Assembly (NCBI RefSeq): GCF_007830735.1
Contig: NZ_VLLN01000002.1
Location: forward strand, 186,001-250,000
Direction: 5' to 3'
Source of the DNA: Geobacter argillaceus
GTDB taxonomy: Bacteria; Desulfobacterota; Desulfuromonadia; Geobacterales; DSM-12255
DNA length: 64,000 nucleotides
The translations under genes and the position numbers were made by a program. Under the pieces are notes generated by a model. That model searched no databases. It had not been told where the DNA came from and saw only the letters and a list, made by a program, of their open reading frames with translations. Positions 44,917 to 53,822 of this stretch are shown here, piece by piece; positions within the stretch are counted from its first letter, which is position 1, and each line of letters begins with the position of its first letter.

Positions 44917-45661
44917 ATGAAACGAGATAGGGTAACTCGCAGGGAATTTTTGGCCGGGGGCGCAGTCGCGGCCGCCAGCGCCTATGTCGGGCTTCATGCC
45001 GGCCTGGCCCGCGCCATGATGGGAAGCGGTGGCATGGGTGGTGGCACGACCATCATCGACCCGCCTCCGGGGTCGGCGCTCTACGACATCCCGGACGCGG
45101 TTAAGGACAGCATGGGAGCCTACAGGCTCACGGTCGGAGAGACGCGGCTGTCGCTGAACGGTACCCGTGTTACCCTCCTCACCTACGGGGGATTTCCACG
45201 GTCGATGCCTTGCCGGCTTCCATCAAGCCCGCGGCGACACGGTTGAATATGAACCTGGCCCTGCTGCCGCGGCGGCAGCTGACCCTCAGCATGATGATGG
45301 GGAGAGGGTACATCAACGGCATCTCGTTCACGGACATGGCCCACACCTACAAGGTCATGTCACACCTTGATTCATACGAGGTTTGGGAGATCGTCAACCA
45401 GAGCAACATGGACCATCCGTTCCACCAGCACGTCAATTCATGCCAGGTTCTCTCCATCTCGGGCGGCGACAGCGGCTACGCTTCGCTCTACACCTCCATT
45501 CCCGCCTGGAAAGACGTGGTCACGATCCCGAAGATGGGAAGCGCCACCATTCTTGTCCCGGTCATGGACTACGACGGCATGACCATGTTCCATTGCCACA
45601 TTGTCGAGCATGAGGATATCGGGATGATGGGAGCATGGGACATTATGGGATGGGGATGTGA
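44917..45661 (+). pseudogene. Multicopper oxidase (OmpB-like), internally deleted and frameshifted
   Basis: The first 90 codons encode a Tat signal (RREFLAGGAVAAASAYVGLH) and the start of the mature protein (YRLTVGETRLSLNGTRVTLL). Near 45189 the frame changes, and the next recognisable residues are ISTVDALPASIKPAATR, then GYINGISFTDMAHTYKVMSH. The copper motifs DHPFHQHVNSCQVL and MFHCHIVEHEDIGMMG of the last cupredoxin domain follow. The central domains, including the first copper-binding HxH segments, are absent, so an indel alone cannot explain it. A second lesion lies near 45646: GGG where one more G would give DIMGMGM and a TGA at 45659-45661. Therefore the reading frame now runs on. It is probably non-functional. 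Confidence 0.85.
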
Positions 45662-45678
45662 GAGGGCGAAGGATCTAA

Positions 45679-45719
45679 GTGAACAGCCCGGCCGACAGGA
45701 CGTCGACCGGGCTGTTCAC
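45679..45719. terminator. Perfect 13-bp hairpin between oxidase remnant and lipoprotein gene
   Basis: GTGAACAGCCCGG (45679-45691) pairs exactly with CCGGGCTGTTCAC (45707-45719), with a 15-base loop. It lies between two convergent genes and should stop both, although a T run is missing on either side. Confidence 0.65.
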
Positions 45720-45743
45720 GCTATGCCGGGGAAAAGGCGCCGG

Positions 45744-46727
45744 TTACTTGACCGGCAGCTCCTGAATCGGCGCCGGCGGGGCGATCGCCTGCGGCTGCTC
45801 GGCAACGGGCGGTTCCGGAGCAGAAGCGGGTACCGCCACCGGGGCAGCGGGAGCCGGTGGCACCATGACCGGCGCCGGTGCCGATGGCACTGCAACTGGT
45901 TGGGCTGTTGCCGTCTTCTCTTTCTGCTCGGCCGACCGGCCACTCCCCATCAGCGACACCATGGCATCGAACAGGTCGCGGTAGAGGGTCGACACCGACG
46001 CCTTCGGCTGCAGCCGCGACTCCTCGCTCTTGGCCAGGGCGCGGCCGATGCCGGCCACGGTCTTGAACTTCACCTCGACCTCGTTGGCGGCATTGGCCTT
46101 GGCCTCGTCGAAGTCGGGATACTGGAGGGCCATGAACGCGGGGTAGCTGATAATCCGCTGACGGAAATTGGGATATTCCCAGAGCACGGTGCCGTCACGG
46201 TCGAGCACCTGGGCGGAGAAGGTCAGGAAGTTGTACTCCCCGGCCAGATAGGAGAGCAGGTTGCTGGAATAGAACTTGTCCTGGCGGGTCAGGCCGCTCG
46301 CGGTCACAATCATGACCGCGTCCGTCTTGTGCCGATCAACGAGCCCCTGCAGGGCCTCGGGCCGGAAAAAATACTTGTTGTAGATCACGCCGCCGTCGTC
46401 ACGCCGCTCGCGCCGGGCGCCCAGGCCGGTAAACAGCTGGTCGGCGTCCTCGTCCAGCAGCCGGACGGAAAAATAGGAGCCCGTATCCTTGAGAAGCGCC
46501 ACCAACTCCTTTTCGTTCTTCCGGTTCGCCTCTTTGAGCAGGGAGACGACGGCACCCTTTTCCGGATGGCGGATATCGGATTCCGCATCCACCAGGATTG
46601 GCACTACCCCCAGGACCCGGACCTTTTTCTCGTAACTCTCCCTCGGGATATTGTAATAGTTCTGGGCACACCCAAAGGCTGTCAACACCATGAAACCAAT
46701 CAACACCATGTTCACTGCACGTCGCAC
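45744..46727 (-). CDS. Hypothetical lipoprotein with Pro/Ala-rich tail
   Basis: About 327 residues from GTG 46727, which is preceded by AGGAG at good distance; the longer frame to 46853 is unsupported. The signal peptide ends MVLTAFGCAQNYYN (lipobox FGC). The body has KKVRVLGVVPILVDAESDIRHPEK, YNKYFFRPEALQGLVDRHKT, AVMIVTASGLTRQDKF and VLWEYPNFRQRIISYPAFMALQYPD. The last 70 residues are low-complexity Pro/Ala/Val repeats (APAPVMVPPAPAAPV). It resembles lipoproteins of unknown function in Geobacter. Probably faces the periplasm or surface. It follows the GH13-like gene on the same strand. Confidence 0.82.
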   Translation of the reverse strand: MRRAVNMVLIGFMVLTAFGCAQNYYNIPRESYEKKVRVLGVVPILVDAESDIRHPEKGAVVSLLKEANRKNEKELVALLKDTGSYFSVRLLDEDADQLFTGLGARRERRDDGGVIYNKYFFRPEALQGLVDRHKTDAVMIVTASGLTRQDKFYSSNLLSYLAGEYNFLTFSAQVLDRDGTVLWEYPNFRQRIISYPAFMALQYPDFDEAKANAANEVEVKFKTVAGIGRALAKSEESRLQPKASVSTLYRDLFDAMVSLMGSGRSAEQKEKTATAQPVAVPSAPAPVMVPPAPAAPVAVPASAPEPPVAEQPQAIAPPAPIQELPVK

Positions 46728-46863
46728 GTCAAACTCTCCTTTGCCTGCTTTGGTCACGGATAGTCGGGTCGTCCCTGCCCTTATAACAGATGGCAGGGAC
46801 GTTGACCAGAGCAATTCCGGGGCTCTTTGCAGATTTGCCACCAACTGCACCAACTCCCGAACC

Positions 46864-49800
46864 TCACCGATTCAGGGGATTACGTATGCCCATCCGCAGG
46901 AATCGATCCACGCGATAGCCGGCCGTCGCCGCTCGCCCAGCAAGGGTTGACGCGCTCTTTAGCAACGCCTTTCGCCGTGTGGCAGTAACGGCACCATTTT
47001 TCGCCGTGCCGGCCACCACGGTCAGGGCAGCGAGATACAACCAGCTCACCAGCAGATCCCAACGCTCCTTGACGAACCACTCATACCCGCCGCTCTCATG
47101 ACGACCGATGAAGGTTGCCACATCGTTGTCGGAGAGCAGTTCGGCCAGTTGGGTTTCCACCAGTTCCGGTGCAGTCACCAGTGCCTCCTGCCAACGCAGA
47201 AGGGCTGCAAACAGGGCCACTATGGATGGCACCTCCAGCGTTGCCAGAGGATCGGCCTCCTCGCCGGCCTCGGCATGAAGCGCTTCTTCGAGCGGACGAA
47301 ACAGGCCAAAACGGTGCGCCAGGTCAGCAGAGACGCCGACACTCCCCTTGTCTCCGTAAAGTTCGCCCGCACGGTGCAGGCAAAGCAGGGAAAAGGCAAG
47401 GATACGGGCAGTATACCCAGTCAGCGTCGCAACCGGCTCCATCTCCCCGCGTGCGACCGGTTCGGCAACCAGGCCTTCAAGGAAATCCAGCTCCTTGGCG
47501 ATTGCTTTCTCGATCGACTGCGGATCCTCCGTCAGCCCGGCGGTTGCTGCCAAGGCAGCCAGGAACACGCCGAGGTCGGCACAAAACGCACGCTTCGCCT
47601 TGTCCAGGCTTGTTACCGGCACGTCACCGAAGGCCCCGGTAATAAGTCCGCTGTGCCGGTCGCAAAGCCCCCGCAGCCGGTCGATGAGGTCGGCGTAACG
47701 AACCTGTTTCACCTCCTCGTCCATGCTGGGAGCGGGCCGCCCATTGAGTTGGTGGCACAGCTTCCCCCAGGTACCGAACTCGTCGTCCCAGATCTCCCTG
47801 AAGTCCAGGAAGGCGTGGTATTCGTACGCCTCCATCTCCACGAACAGCCCCTGCTCGCACAGTTCGCGGCCATTGCGGATATACTCGAGGTCACTGGCAT
47901 AATCGCGGAACAGGTAGTAGTGCCGGCCATCCCCCTTGAAAGAGAGCGCCTCGCCAAGGGTCGTCCGGCGCAGTTCCATATCGCCCGACCCGTTCTTTAC
48001 CGCAAAGGAAGTGGAGCTCCTTATCCAGCCGGAGGTGGAAGCAAACCTGTTGTGGTAGACGATGATGGCCCGATGCTCACCGACCCGGTTCGAGTAGGCG
48101 AAGACATCTTCGTTGACGTGGGAGCCGCTCCAGAAGTCATAGAACACGAAGCTGTCGGCGCCGGAAAAGAGCCAGCGCCGCCGCATCAGCGGAAATATCC
48201 TCCGTTCGTGCTCCCGCACCAGGTGCTCGTCCACCGGCTCATCCCAATAAGCCTTCTTGTATTCCATGCCGTACTTCTCGTGGAACCCCTCCACCTGTCC
48301 ATGGCCGATCATCGGCAGCCCCGGCATGGTCACCAGCAGGACGCAGGCACCGAAGTACTTGCTCTCCTTGCCGAACTGCTCGACCGCGGTCTTCTCGTCC
48401 GGATTGTTCATGAAATTGACGAACCGCTGCAGCACCTGGGGGTTGAACTCCAGCACGTTCTTCACGGTCTGGCGGTACTTGGCGTTCTCCTCCATTTTCA
48501 GCATGTTCATGAAGGCGCTGTTGTAGACCCGGTGCATCCCCAGGGTGCGAACGAAGTACCCCTCCATCAGCCAGAACGCCTCGGCCAGGAGCAGGGTATC
48601 GGACGCCTCGGACGCCACCCGGTCCACCACCTGGCGCCAGAACTCCTCGGGCATGGCCGCATCGAACTGCTCCCGGGTCAGGCCGTGCTCCCCCCTGGAC
48701 GGCACCCCGCCGTGACCGGGCTGGGGGAACCAGAGGCGCTGGTAGTGCTTCTTGGCCAGGGTCATGGCCGCATCGAAACGGATAATGGGAAACATCCGGG
48801 CAACATGGAGGATGGTGCGGACCACCGCCTCCCGCACCTCGGGATTCAGGTAGTTGAGCTGGGCCGTATCGTTCCACGGCGTGCTGGTACCGTCGTTGCC
48901 GTGGTAGATGTAGCGGGTCCGGCCGTCGCGGTGGTCATAGTGCTTGAAGACCACGGCCGCATCCCGCCGTTCCCAGTAGCCATCCTCGATATGGAGGCTC
49001 ACCTCGGGCGCGGAGGAGAGATCCGGGCCGTTGAACTGGTAGGCCGGGTACGGCGGATAGTCCAGTTGGACGAACCAGTCCGGGTGCTCCACGGTCCACT
49101 TGGAGTAAATGCCGGTGTGGTTGGGAACCATGTCGCTGGCCAGCCGGATGCCCCGTTTGAGCGCCCGTTCCCGCAGGTTCCAGAGGGCCTCTTCCCCCCC
49201 GAGATCGTGGGCGATGGTGTAGTCGAACAGGGAGTAGGCGGACGAGATCGCCTCCGGGTTGCCGCACATCTGCTTGATCCGCTGCGAGGCCGGCGAACGC
49301 TCCCAGAGGCCGATCAGCCAGAGGCCGGTGACCCCCCGGCGGGCCAGCCGGTCCAGTTCCGCGTCAGGAATCTGATCGAGCCGCGTGATCTCCCTGCCAT
49401 ACTGTTTCGACAGCTGCCCCAGCCAGACATAGACCATCTTGGCCAGGAGGACCACATTGGGCATCCAGTCCGTATCCGCCGAAAAGCGCTCGGGCTCGGG
49501 ATAATAGTCGTTGATGCCGGCCCCACCGGCCCGGCCGAATTCAAGGACCGGCGCCCCTCCGGGCTCGCCGCGGGGGGCAAAGATGCGGCTTTCCTCGCGG
49601 ACCACCGCAAAGGCCGACAGCATTTCAGTCAGCAGCTCATCCGGCAGGATTGCGCGCCAGTTTGTCCGAATGTACTCCAGTTGGTCATAGAGGGAAGCTG
49701 GTGCCGCCTTCAAGGGGAGGCGGAGCAATTCCGGCAGGGTCAGGTTGAACGGAGCCACCACGGGCGACCTGGCCAACTGCCGCTCCACACCGGATACGAG

Positions 49801-50361
49801 CTGGGGATAGCGGCTGCCGGCCGCCAGTTCAGTGTCGTCGAGGAGTTCGCGGAACGGATCGAGCGCCCGGTTCTCCGTTGCCAGCCTGAGCAGCAGCAGT
49901 TCAGCCGCAATCTCCTTCTTTCTGGCATGATCGGTGCTATCCTCCCCAAGCCAGGCTGCGGCATCGACACGGTCTCCGAACAGGAGGTCGGTACCGGGAA
50001 AGAGGGACGCGAACCGCTCCGCCACAGCAAAGAGGTCGGGCGAGTCGCAGGAAAAACCGGCAGCGGCCAGTACCTGTTCCAGTATCCCGGGGTGCTGTTC
50101 CCCGGCATAGCGGTCGATAACCGTCCGGAATATCCGCAGCTGCAGGGAGTAGAGACCGAGCATGCCGGCATGGACCGGCTGCCCGGCACGGCCCGGCTGG
50201 GGGGAGAGGCGGGCAGCCAGCTCCCGGTAGAACATGACCTGCGGCAACTTTCCGTCACGAATGGCGGTTGCTGCCGGCCCGAGAGAAAGGGTGTCCCAGA
50301 GGGACCGGCGGAGCTGTATGGAAAAGGGGAAATACCCCGGGGCAACTCTGTTGCGCTTCAT
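46864..50361 (-). CDS. Very large GH13 (alpha-amylase family) protein with long N- and C-terminal extensions
   Basis: 1,165 residues, twice the usual size. The catalytic core lies at about 320-800: AELDRLARRGVTGLWLIGLW, region I SDMVPNHTGIYSKW (about 410), region II IIRFDAAMTLAKKH (nucleophile Asp near 530) and region III TLLLAEAFWLMEGYF (acid/base Glu near 595). Region IV reads VNFMNNPDEKT in place of the usual NHD, so the conserved His is replaced, though an Asp remains. About 320 N-terminal residues and 300 C-terminal residues match nothing that I recognise. Polysaccharide cleavage or transfer is likely. It diverges from the haem-type kinase and lies near the glycogen genes. Confidence 0.85.
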   Translation of the reverse strand: MKRNRVAPGYFPFSIQLRRSLWDTLSLGPAATAIRDGKLPQVMFYRELAARLSPQPGRAGQPVHAGMLGLYSLQLRIFRTVIDRYAGEQHPGILEQVLAAAGFSCDSPDLFAVAERFASLFPGTDLLFGDRVDAAAWLGEDSTDHARKKEIAAELLLLRLATENRALDPFRELLDDTELAAGSRYPQLVSGVERQLARSPVVAPFNLTLPELLRLPLKAAPASLYDQLEYIRTNWRAILPDELLTEMLSAFAVVREESRIFAPRGEPGGAPVLEFGRAGGAGINDYYPEPERFSADTDWMPNVVLLAKMVYVWLGQLSKQYGREITRLDQIPDAELDRLARRGVTGLWLIGLWERSPASQRIKQMCGNPEAISSAYSLFDYTIAHDLGGEEALWNLRERALKRGIRLASDMVPNHTGIYSKWTVEHPDWFVQLDYPPYPAYQFNGPDLSSAPEVSLHIEDGYWERRDAAVVFKHYDHRDGRTRYIYHGNDGTSTPWNDTAQLNYLNPEVREAVVRTILHVARMFPIIRFDAAMTLAKKHYQRLWFPQPGHGGVPSRGEHGLTREQFDAAMPEEFWRQVVDRVASEASDTLLLAEAFWLMEGYFVRTLGMHRVYNSAFMNMLKMEENAKYRQTVKNVLEFNPQVLQRFVNFMNNPDEKTAVEQFGKESKYFGACVLLVTMPGLPMIGHGQVEGFHEKYGMEYKKAYWDEPVDEHLVREHERRIFPLMRRRWLFSGADSFVFYDFWSGSHVNEDVFAYSNRVGEHRAIIVYHNRFASTSGWIRSSTSFAVKNGSGDMELRRTTLGEALSFKGDGRHYYLFRDYASDLEYIRNGRELCEQGLFVEMEAYEYHAFLDFREIWDDEFGTWGKLCHQLNGRPAPSMDEEVKQVRYADLIDRLRGLCDRHSGLITGAFGDVPVTSLDKAKRAFCADLGVFLAALAATAGLTEDPQSIEKAIAKELDFLEGLVAEPVARGEMEPVATLTGYTARILAFSLLCLHRAGELYGDKGSVGVSADLAHRFGLFRPLEEALHAEAGEEADPLATLEVPSIVALFAALLRWQEALVTAPELVETQLAELLSDNDVATFIGRHESGGYEWFVKERWDLLVSWLYLAALTVVAGTAKNGAVTATRRKALLKSASTLAGRAATAGYRVDRFLRMGIRNPLNR

Positions 50362-50495
50362 GTCTGATCCTTCCGTGCAGGTATAGTGAATCCGTGAGTC
50401 ATCAGCTTAGTGTGCATGATGATGGAGATTGCATTGACGAAATGCAACAGAAAGTTATAATGGAGAAAAAATTTAATTAATTAAACGAATACTAT

Positions 50496-52124
50496 ATGCA
50501 CCGCAGCCTCACGACAAAACTGACGATCGTCACCAGCGTGGTCCTCCTCATCACCATGACCCTCTTCGCCTACCTGAACATCCATGGCGTACGGAAGCTC
50601 CTCTTGGACGACGCGGTGAACAATGCCGAACTCCTCAGCGAGACCCTCATCAATGTGACCCACTACCAGATGCTGGTCAACGACCGCAAGCAGGTCGACC
50701 GGATCATGCAGGATGCCGGCAGTCAAAAGGGGATCGAGTGCATCCGGCTCATCAACAAGGAAGGCCAGATCATCTTCTCCACGAACCCCAAGGAGGCGGG
50801 CACGGTTCTGGACAAAAAGGCCGCTGCCTGCACCATGTGCCACGCCAGTGGGGAGCCGCTGCTCCATGCCTCCACCATGAACAGAAGCCGCATCTTCACC
50901 CTTGCCGGCGGAAAGCAGGTGATGGGACTGGCCAAGGCCATCTATAACGAGACGAGCTGTTACGTTGCCGATTGCCATTTCCATCCGGAAAGCGCCAAGG
51001 TCCTCGGCGTCCTCGATGTAATCGTCTCCCTGGAAAACATGCAGGCCCAGCTCAGCTCCTCCCGTTCGTGGGTCATCGGCCTGACCATGGTCCTCTTGCT
51101 CCTCATATCCCTCTTCCTGGCGATTTTCACCCAGCAACTGGTCAACAAGCCGGTCAAGCATCTCCTGGACCACACGAACCTGCTGGCCCAAGGGGACCTG
51201 ACCCAGACCATCCCCTTTAGCTCCGACGACGAGCTGGGTGAACTGGCCGAATCGTTCAACTCTATGACAACCTCCCTCAAGAAGGCTCGCCAGGAGTTGC
51301 AGGGATGGAACCGGACCCTGGAACTGAAGGTCGAGGAGCGCACCCGGGAGATCCAGTCGATGCAGGCCCAGCTCGTTCGTTCGGAAAAGCTCGCCTCCGT
51401 GGGCGAACTGGTGGCCGGCATCGCCCATGAAATCAACAATCCTCTGACCGGCATCCTGGTCTACTCAAACCTGGTGAGCGAAGATGCCAAGCTGGACCCG
51501 TCGCTGCAGGACGACATGGCGGTGATTGTCCGGGAGACGGAACGATGTGCCAACATAGTACGGGGACTCCTGAAGTTTTCCCGGGAGTCGGTTCCCCACA
51601 AGACCAGGACATCGCTCACACAGGTGATGGATGCGGCCCTTTCCCTTGTGGAACACCAGACGCTCTTTCAGGACATCATCATAATCCGCAACTACCAAAA
51701 AGCTCTGCCATTGATCTATCTCGACCCCGGCCAGATCGAACAGGTCTTCATCAACATGGTGCTCAATGCCGGCCAGGCAATGGACGGTACCGGCTCCCTG
51801 ACCATTACCATTGACATCACCCCGGACGAACAATCCCTCTTCGTCCGGGTAATCGACACCGGTTGCGGCATTGCCGAAGAGACGCTGGCAAAAATCTTCG
51901 ATCCGTTCTTCACCACCAAGGAAAACCGCGGAACCGGTCTCGGACTGTCTGTTTCGTACGGAATAATCAAGAATCATGGCGGAAATATCGAAGTGACCAG
52001 CCGGGTTGGCGAGGGAACCACGTTTACCATCGTGCTGCCGATCGCCCCGGACGAAGGATGCACCAAGCCTTTTCCGGACCAGGATGCCGACGGGGTAATG
52101 GGACATGACCACCAACAGGTCTGA
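50496..52124 (+). CDS. Sensor histidine kinase with periplasmic c-type haem motifs and HAMP
   Basis: The 542-residue kinase has a first helix (IVTSVVLLITMTLFAYLNIH), a periplasmic domain of about 160 residues, a second helix (WVIGLTMVLLLLISLFLAIF, about 192-211), HAMP (LVNKPVKHLLDHTNLLAQGD), coiled coil, and kinase core. The periplasmic part contains CTMCH (112-116) and CYVADCH (155-161), a CxxCH and a CX4CH haem site. The acceptor motif is VAGIAHEINNPLTGILVYSN. ATP motifs are NMVLNAGQAMDGTG, DTGCGIAEE and GTGLGLSVSYGIIKNHGG. It would sense redox state or a haem ligand. No response regulator is adjacent. Confidence 0.92.
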   Translation: MHRSLTTKLTIVTSVVLLITMTLFAYLNIHGVRKLLLDDAVNNAELLSETLINVTHYQMLVNDRKQVDRIMQDAGSQKGIECIRLINKEGQIIFSTNPKEAGTVLDKKAAACTMCHASGEPLLHASTMNRSRIFTLAGGKQVMGLAKAIYNETSCYVADCHFHPESAKVLGVLDVIVSLENMQAQLSSSRSWVIGLTMVLLLLISLFLAIFTQQLVNKPVKHLLDHTNLLAQGDLTQTIPFSSDDELGELAESFNSMTTSLKKARQELQGWNRTLELKVEERTREIQSMQAQLVRSEKLASVGELVAGIAHEINNPLTGILVYSNLVSEDAKLDPSLQDDMAVIVRETERCANIVRGLLKFSRESVPHKTRTSLTQVMDAALSLVEHQTLFQDIIIIRNYQKALPLIYLDPGQIEQVFINMVLNAGQAMDGTGSLTITIDITPDEQSLFVRVIDTGCGIAEETLAKIFDPFFTTKENRGTGLGLSVSYGIIKNHGGNIEVTSRVGEGTTFTIVLPIAPDEGCTKPFPDQDADGVMGHDHQQV

Positions 52125-52180
52125 CACTTTGCAGAGATCGCCGAGGTCTCCAATCGTATCGTAACCGATTGGCCGGGGAC

Positions 52181-52336
52181 TCAACCGACCGGCAAATCTC
52201 CCCCGGACTCCCCGTCGTCCTCCGGCTCGAAGTCATCGTCCATGATCCGGTCCAGAAACGTGCGATTATCCTCCACCAGCTTCCGCACCTCCCGGGCCAG
52301 TTGGGTCAATTCGCTCTCCGGCTCCTGGTCCCCCAT
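52181..52336 (-). CDS. Small acidic conserved protein at the end of the glycogen operon
   Basis: 51 residues from ATG 52336, sharing bases with the glgA stop (TGATG), so it is translated by coupling. It reads GDQEPESELTQLAREVRKLV, then EDNRTFLDRIMDDDFEPEDD: an amphipathic helix with an acidic tail. It has no signal or metal motif. A regulatory or adaptor partner of GlgA is possible. I do not recognise a family; the tight coupling is the main support. Confidence 0.65.
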   Translation of the reverse strand: MGDQEPESELTQLAREVRKLVEDNRTFLDRIMDDDFEPEDDGESGGDLPVG

Positions 52337-53793
52337 CAGTACCCCCGCTTCTTCACCAGACACCGCCGATACAGGTCGTCATACTGTCGACTGGAACTGG
52401 CCCATGAAAAATTATGGCGCATGCCGTTACGCACCATGTGCCGCCAGCGGCTCTTGTCGCCAAATGCCGCGACTGCCCTTTGGAGCACGTCCCAAAGGGC
52501 AGTCGCGGTATAGTCGTCAAAGGTGAAGCCGTTTGGCTCCTTCGCTCCGCAGCGCTCGTCGCTGATGGTATCCGCCAGCCCGCCGACCTTATGGACCACC
52601 GGCACGGCACCATACCGGAGGGCAACCATCTGCGCCAGACCGCACGGTTCAAAACGGGACGGCATGAGAAAGATGTCGGCCCCGGCAAAGATGCCTGCTG
52701 CCAAGGCAGGATTGTAACCCTGCGAAAAGGAAATCTTTTTATCCTCCGACCGGGCAAGGGAGGCAAACTCCCGGACATAACGCTCATCACCCTCCCCGAG
52801 TATTGCCAACTGGATGTTTTCCGCTGCGATGCGGGGAAGCATCTCGACAATCAGGTCGAATCCCTTCTGCTCCGCCAGGCGGGAAACGATGCCAACCAAG
52901 GGAATGTTCGGGTCAACGGCAAGCCCCAACTGCTTCTGCAACCGCTGCTTGTTGAACTGTCGGGCGGCAAGGGAACTGGCGGTGTAATTCTTTGCCAGCG
53001 CCCGGTCGGAGGCCGGGTCCCAGCGCGCCGTATCGATTCCGTTGAGCACCCCGACCAGGTCGTCCCGGCGGGAACGCAGGACCCCGTCCAGGCCGCACCC
53101 CAGTTCCGGGGTCAGAATCTCGTTGCGATAGGTCGGGGAAACAGTGTTCAGCAGATTGGCGGTCAACAGCGCCCCCTTCATCAGGTTCACCTGCCCGTAG
53201 AACTCCAGCCGCTCAATCCGGTAACAGGTCTTGTTCAGCCCCATCTCCTCCAGGGCCTTCCGGGGGAAGATCCCCTGGAAGGCCAGGTTATGGATGGTGA
53301 AGAGGGTGGCCATCCCTGCAAAGAACGGATCGTCGTGGTGTTCGTAGCGAAGAATGATGGGCAGCAGGGCCGTTTGCCAGTCGTGGCAATGGAGGATGTC
53401 CGGTCGGAAGTCCATCCGTTTCAGCATGTCGAGTACGCCACGGCAGAAAAAAGTGAACCGGCAGTGGTTATCAGGGTAATCCCCACCCGGCGGGCCATAG
53501 AGATGATCCCGGTCAAAAAAGTCCCGGCTTTCGATCAGATACACCGTGATATCGTCAATCGTCGTCTGACGGAGAAACCCCTTGTATGAACTGGAGCCGC
53601 TGAGGAGCTCAATGCTCTTCCTCGCCTTGCGGATCGGCAGTTCCAAACGGTTCAGAGTCCGGTAGCACGGCATGATCACCCTGACGTCATGGCCGAGCAG
53701 CTTTAATTCCCTGGGAAGCGAACCAATCACATCGGCAAGCCCGCCCGTCGAAGCGAGCGGAGTCATTTCCGAAGCCACAAACAGAATCTTCAT
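52336..53793 (-). CDS. glgA: Glycogen synthase (ADP-glucose, GT5)
   Basis: GlgA extends alpha-1,4-glucan from ADP-glucose. The 485-residue GT5 protein shows MKILFVASEMTPLASTGGLADVIGSLP at the start, HCHDWQTALLPIIL, FTIHNLAFQGIFP, VSPTYRNEI, GVLNGIDTARWDP, and VGIVSRLAEQKGFDL. The donor-site motif FLMPSRFEPCGLAQMVALRYG is intact. In the first block the Lys of the KTGGL motif is Ser (LASTGGLADV). The gene follows galT after 29 bases and overlaps the small ORF downstream. It is in a polysaccharide operon with GH57 and a nucleotidyltransferase. Confidence 0.95.
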   Translation of the reverse strand: MKILFVASEMTPLASTGGLADVIGSLPRELKLLGHDVRVIMPCYRTLNRLELPIRKARKSIELLSGSSSYKGFLRQTTIDDITVYLIESRDFFDRDHLYGPPGGDYPDNHCRFTFFCRGVLDMLKRMDFRPDILHCHDWQTALLPIILRYEHHDDPFFAGMATLFTIHNLAFQGIFPRKALEEMGLNKTCYRIERLEFYGQVNLMKGALLTANLLNTVSPTYRNEILTPELGCGLDGVLRSRRDDLVGVLNGIDTARWDPASDRALAKNYTASSLAARQFNKQRLQKQLGLAVDPNIPLVGIVSRLAEQKGFDLIVEMLPRIAAENIQLAILGEGDERYVREFASLARSEDKKISFSQGYNPALAAGIFAGADIFLMPSRFEPCGLAQMVALRYGAVPVVHKVGGLADTISDERCGAKEPNGFTFDDYTATALWDVLQRAVAAFGDKSRWRHMVRNGMRHNFSWASSSRQYDDLYRRCLVKKRGY

Positions 53794-53822
53794 CTGGTAA
53801 ACCTCGTTGAGTAGTTGTTTTT

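Noticed and set aside
45210-46763. A 517-codon plus-strand ORF that continues from the oxidase remnant across the next gene
   Set aside because: Only its first 150 codons are real (oxidase C-terminus). The rest is run-on after a one-base loss and lies antisense to the lipoprotein gene.
47098-50367. A 1,089-codon ORF on the plus strand opposite the GH13-like gene
   Set aside because: Composition rich in Gly, Pro, Arg and His with no domain; the minus-strand protein has GH13 catalytic regions.
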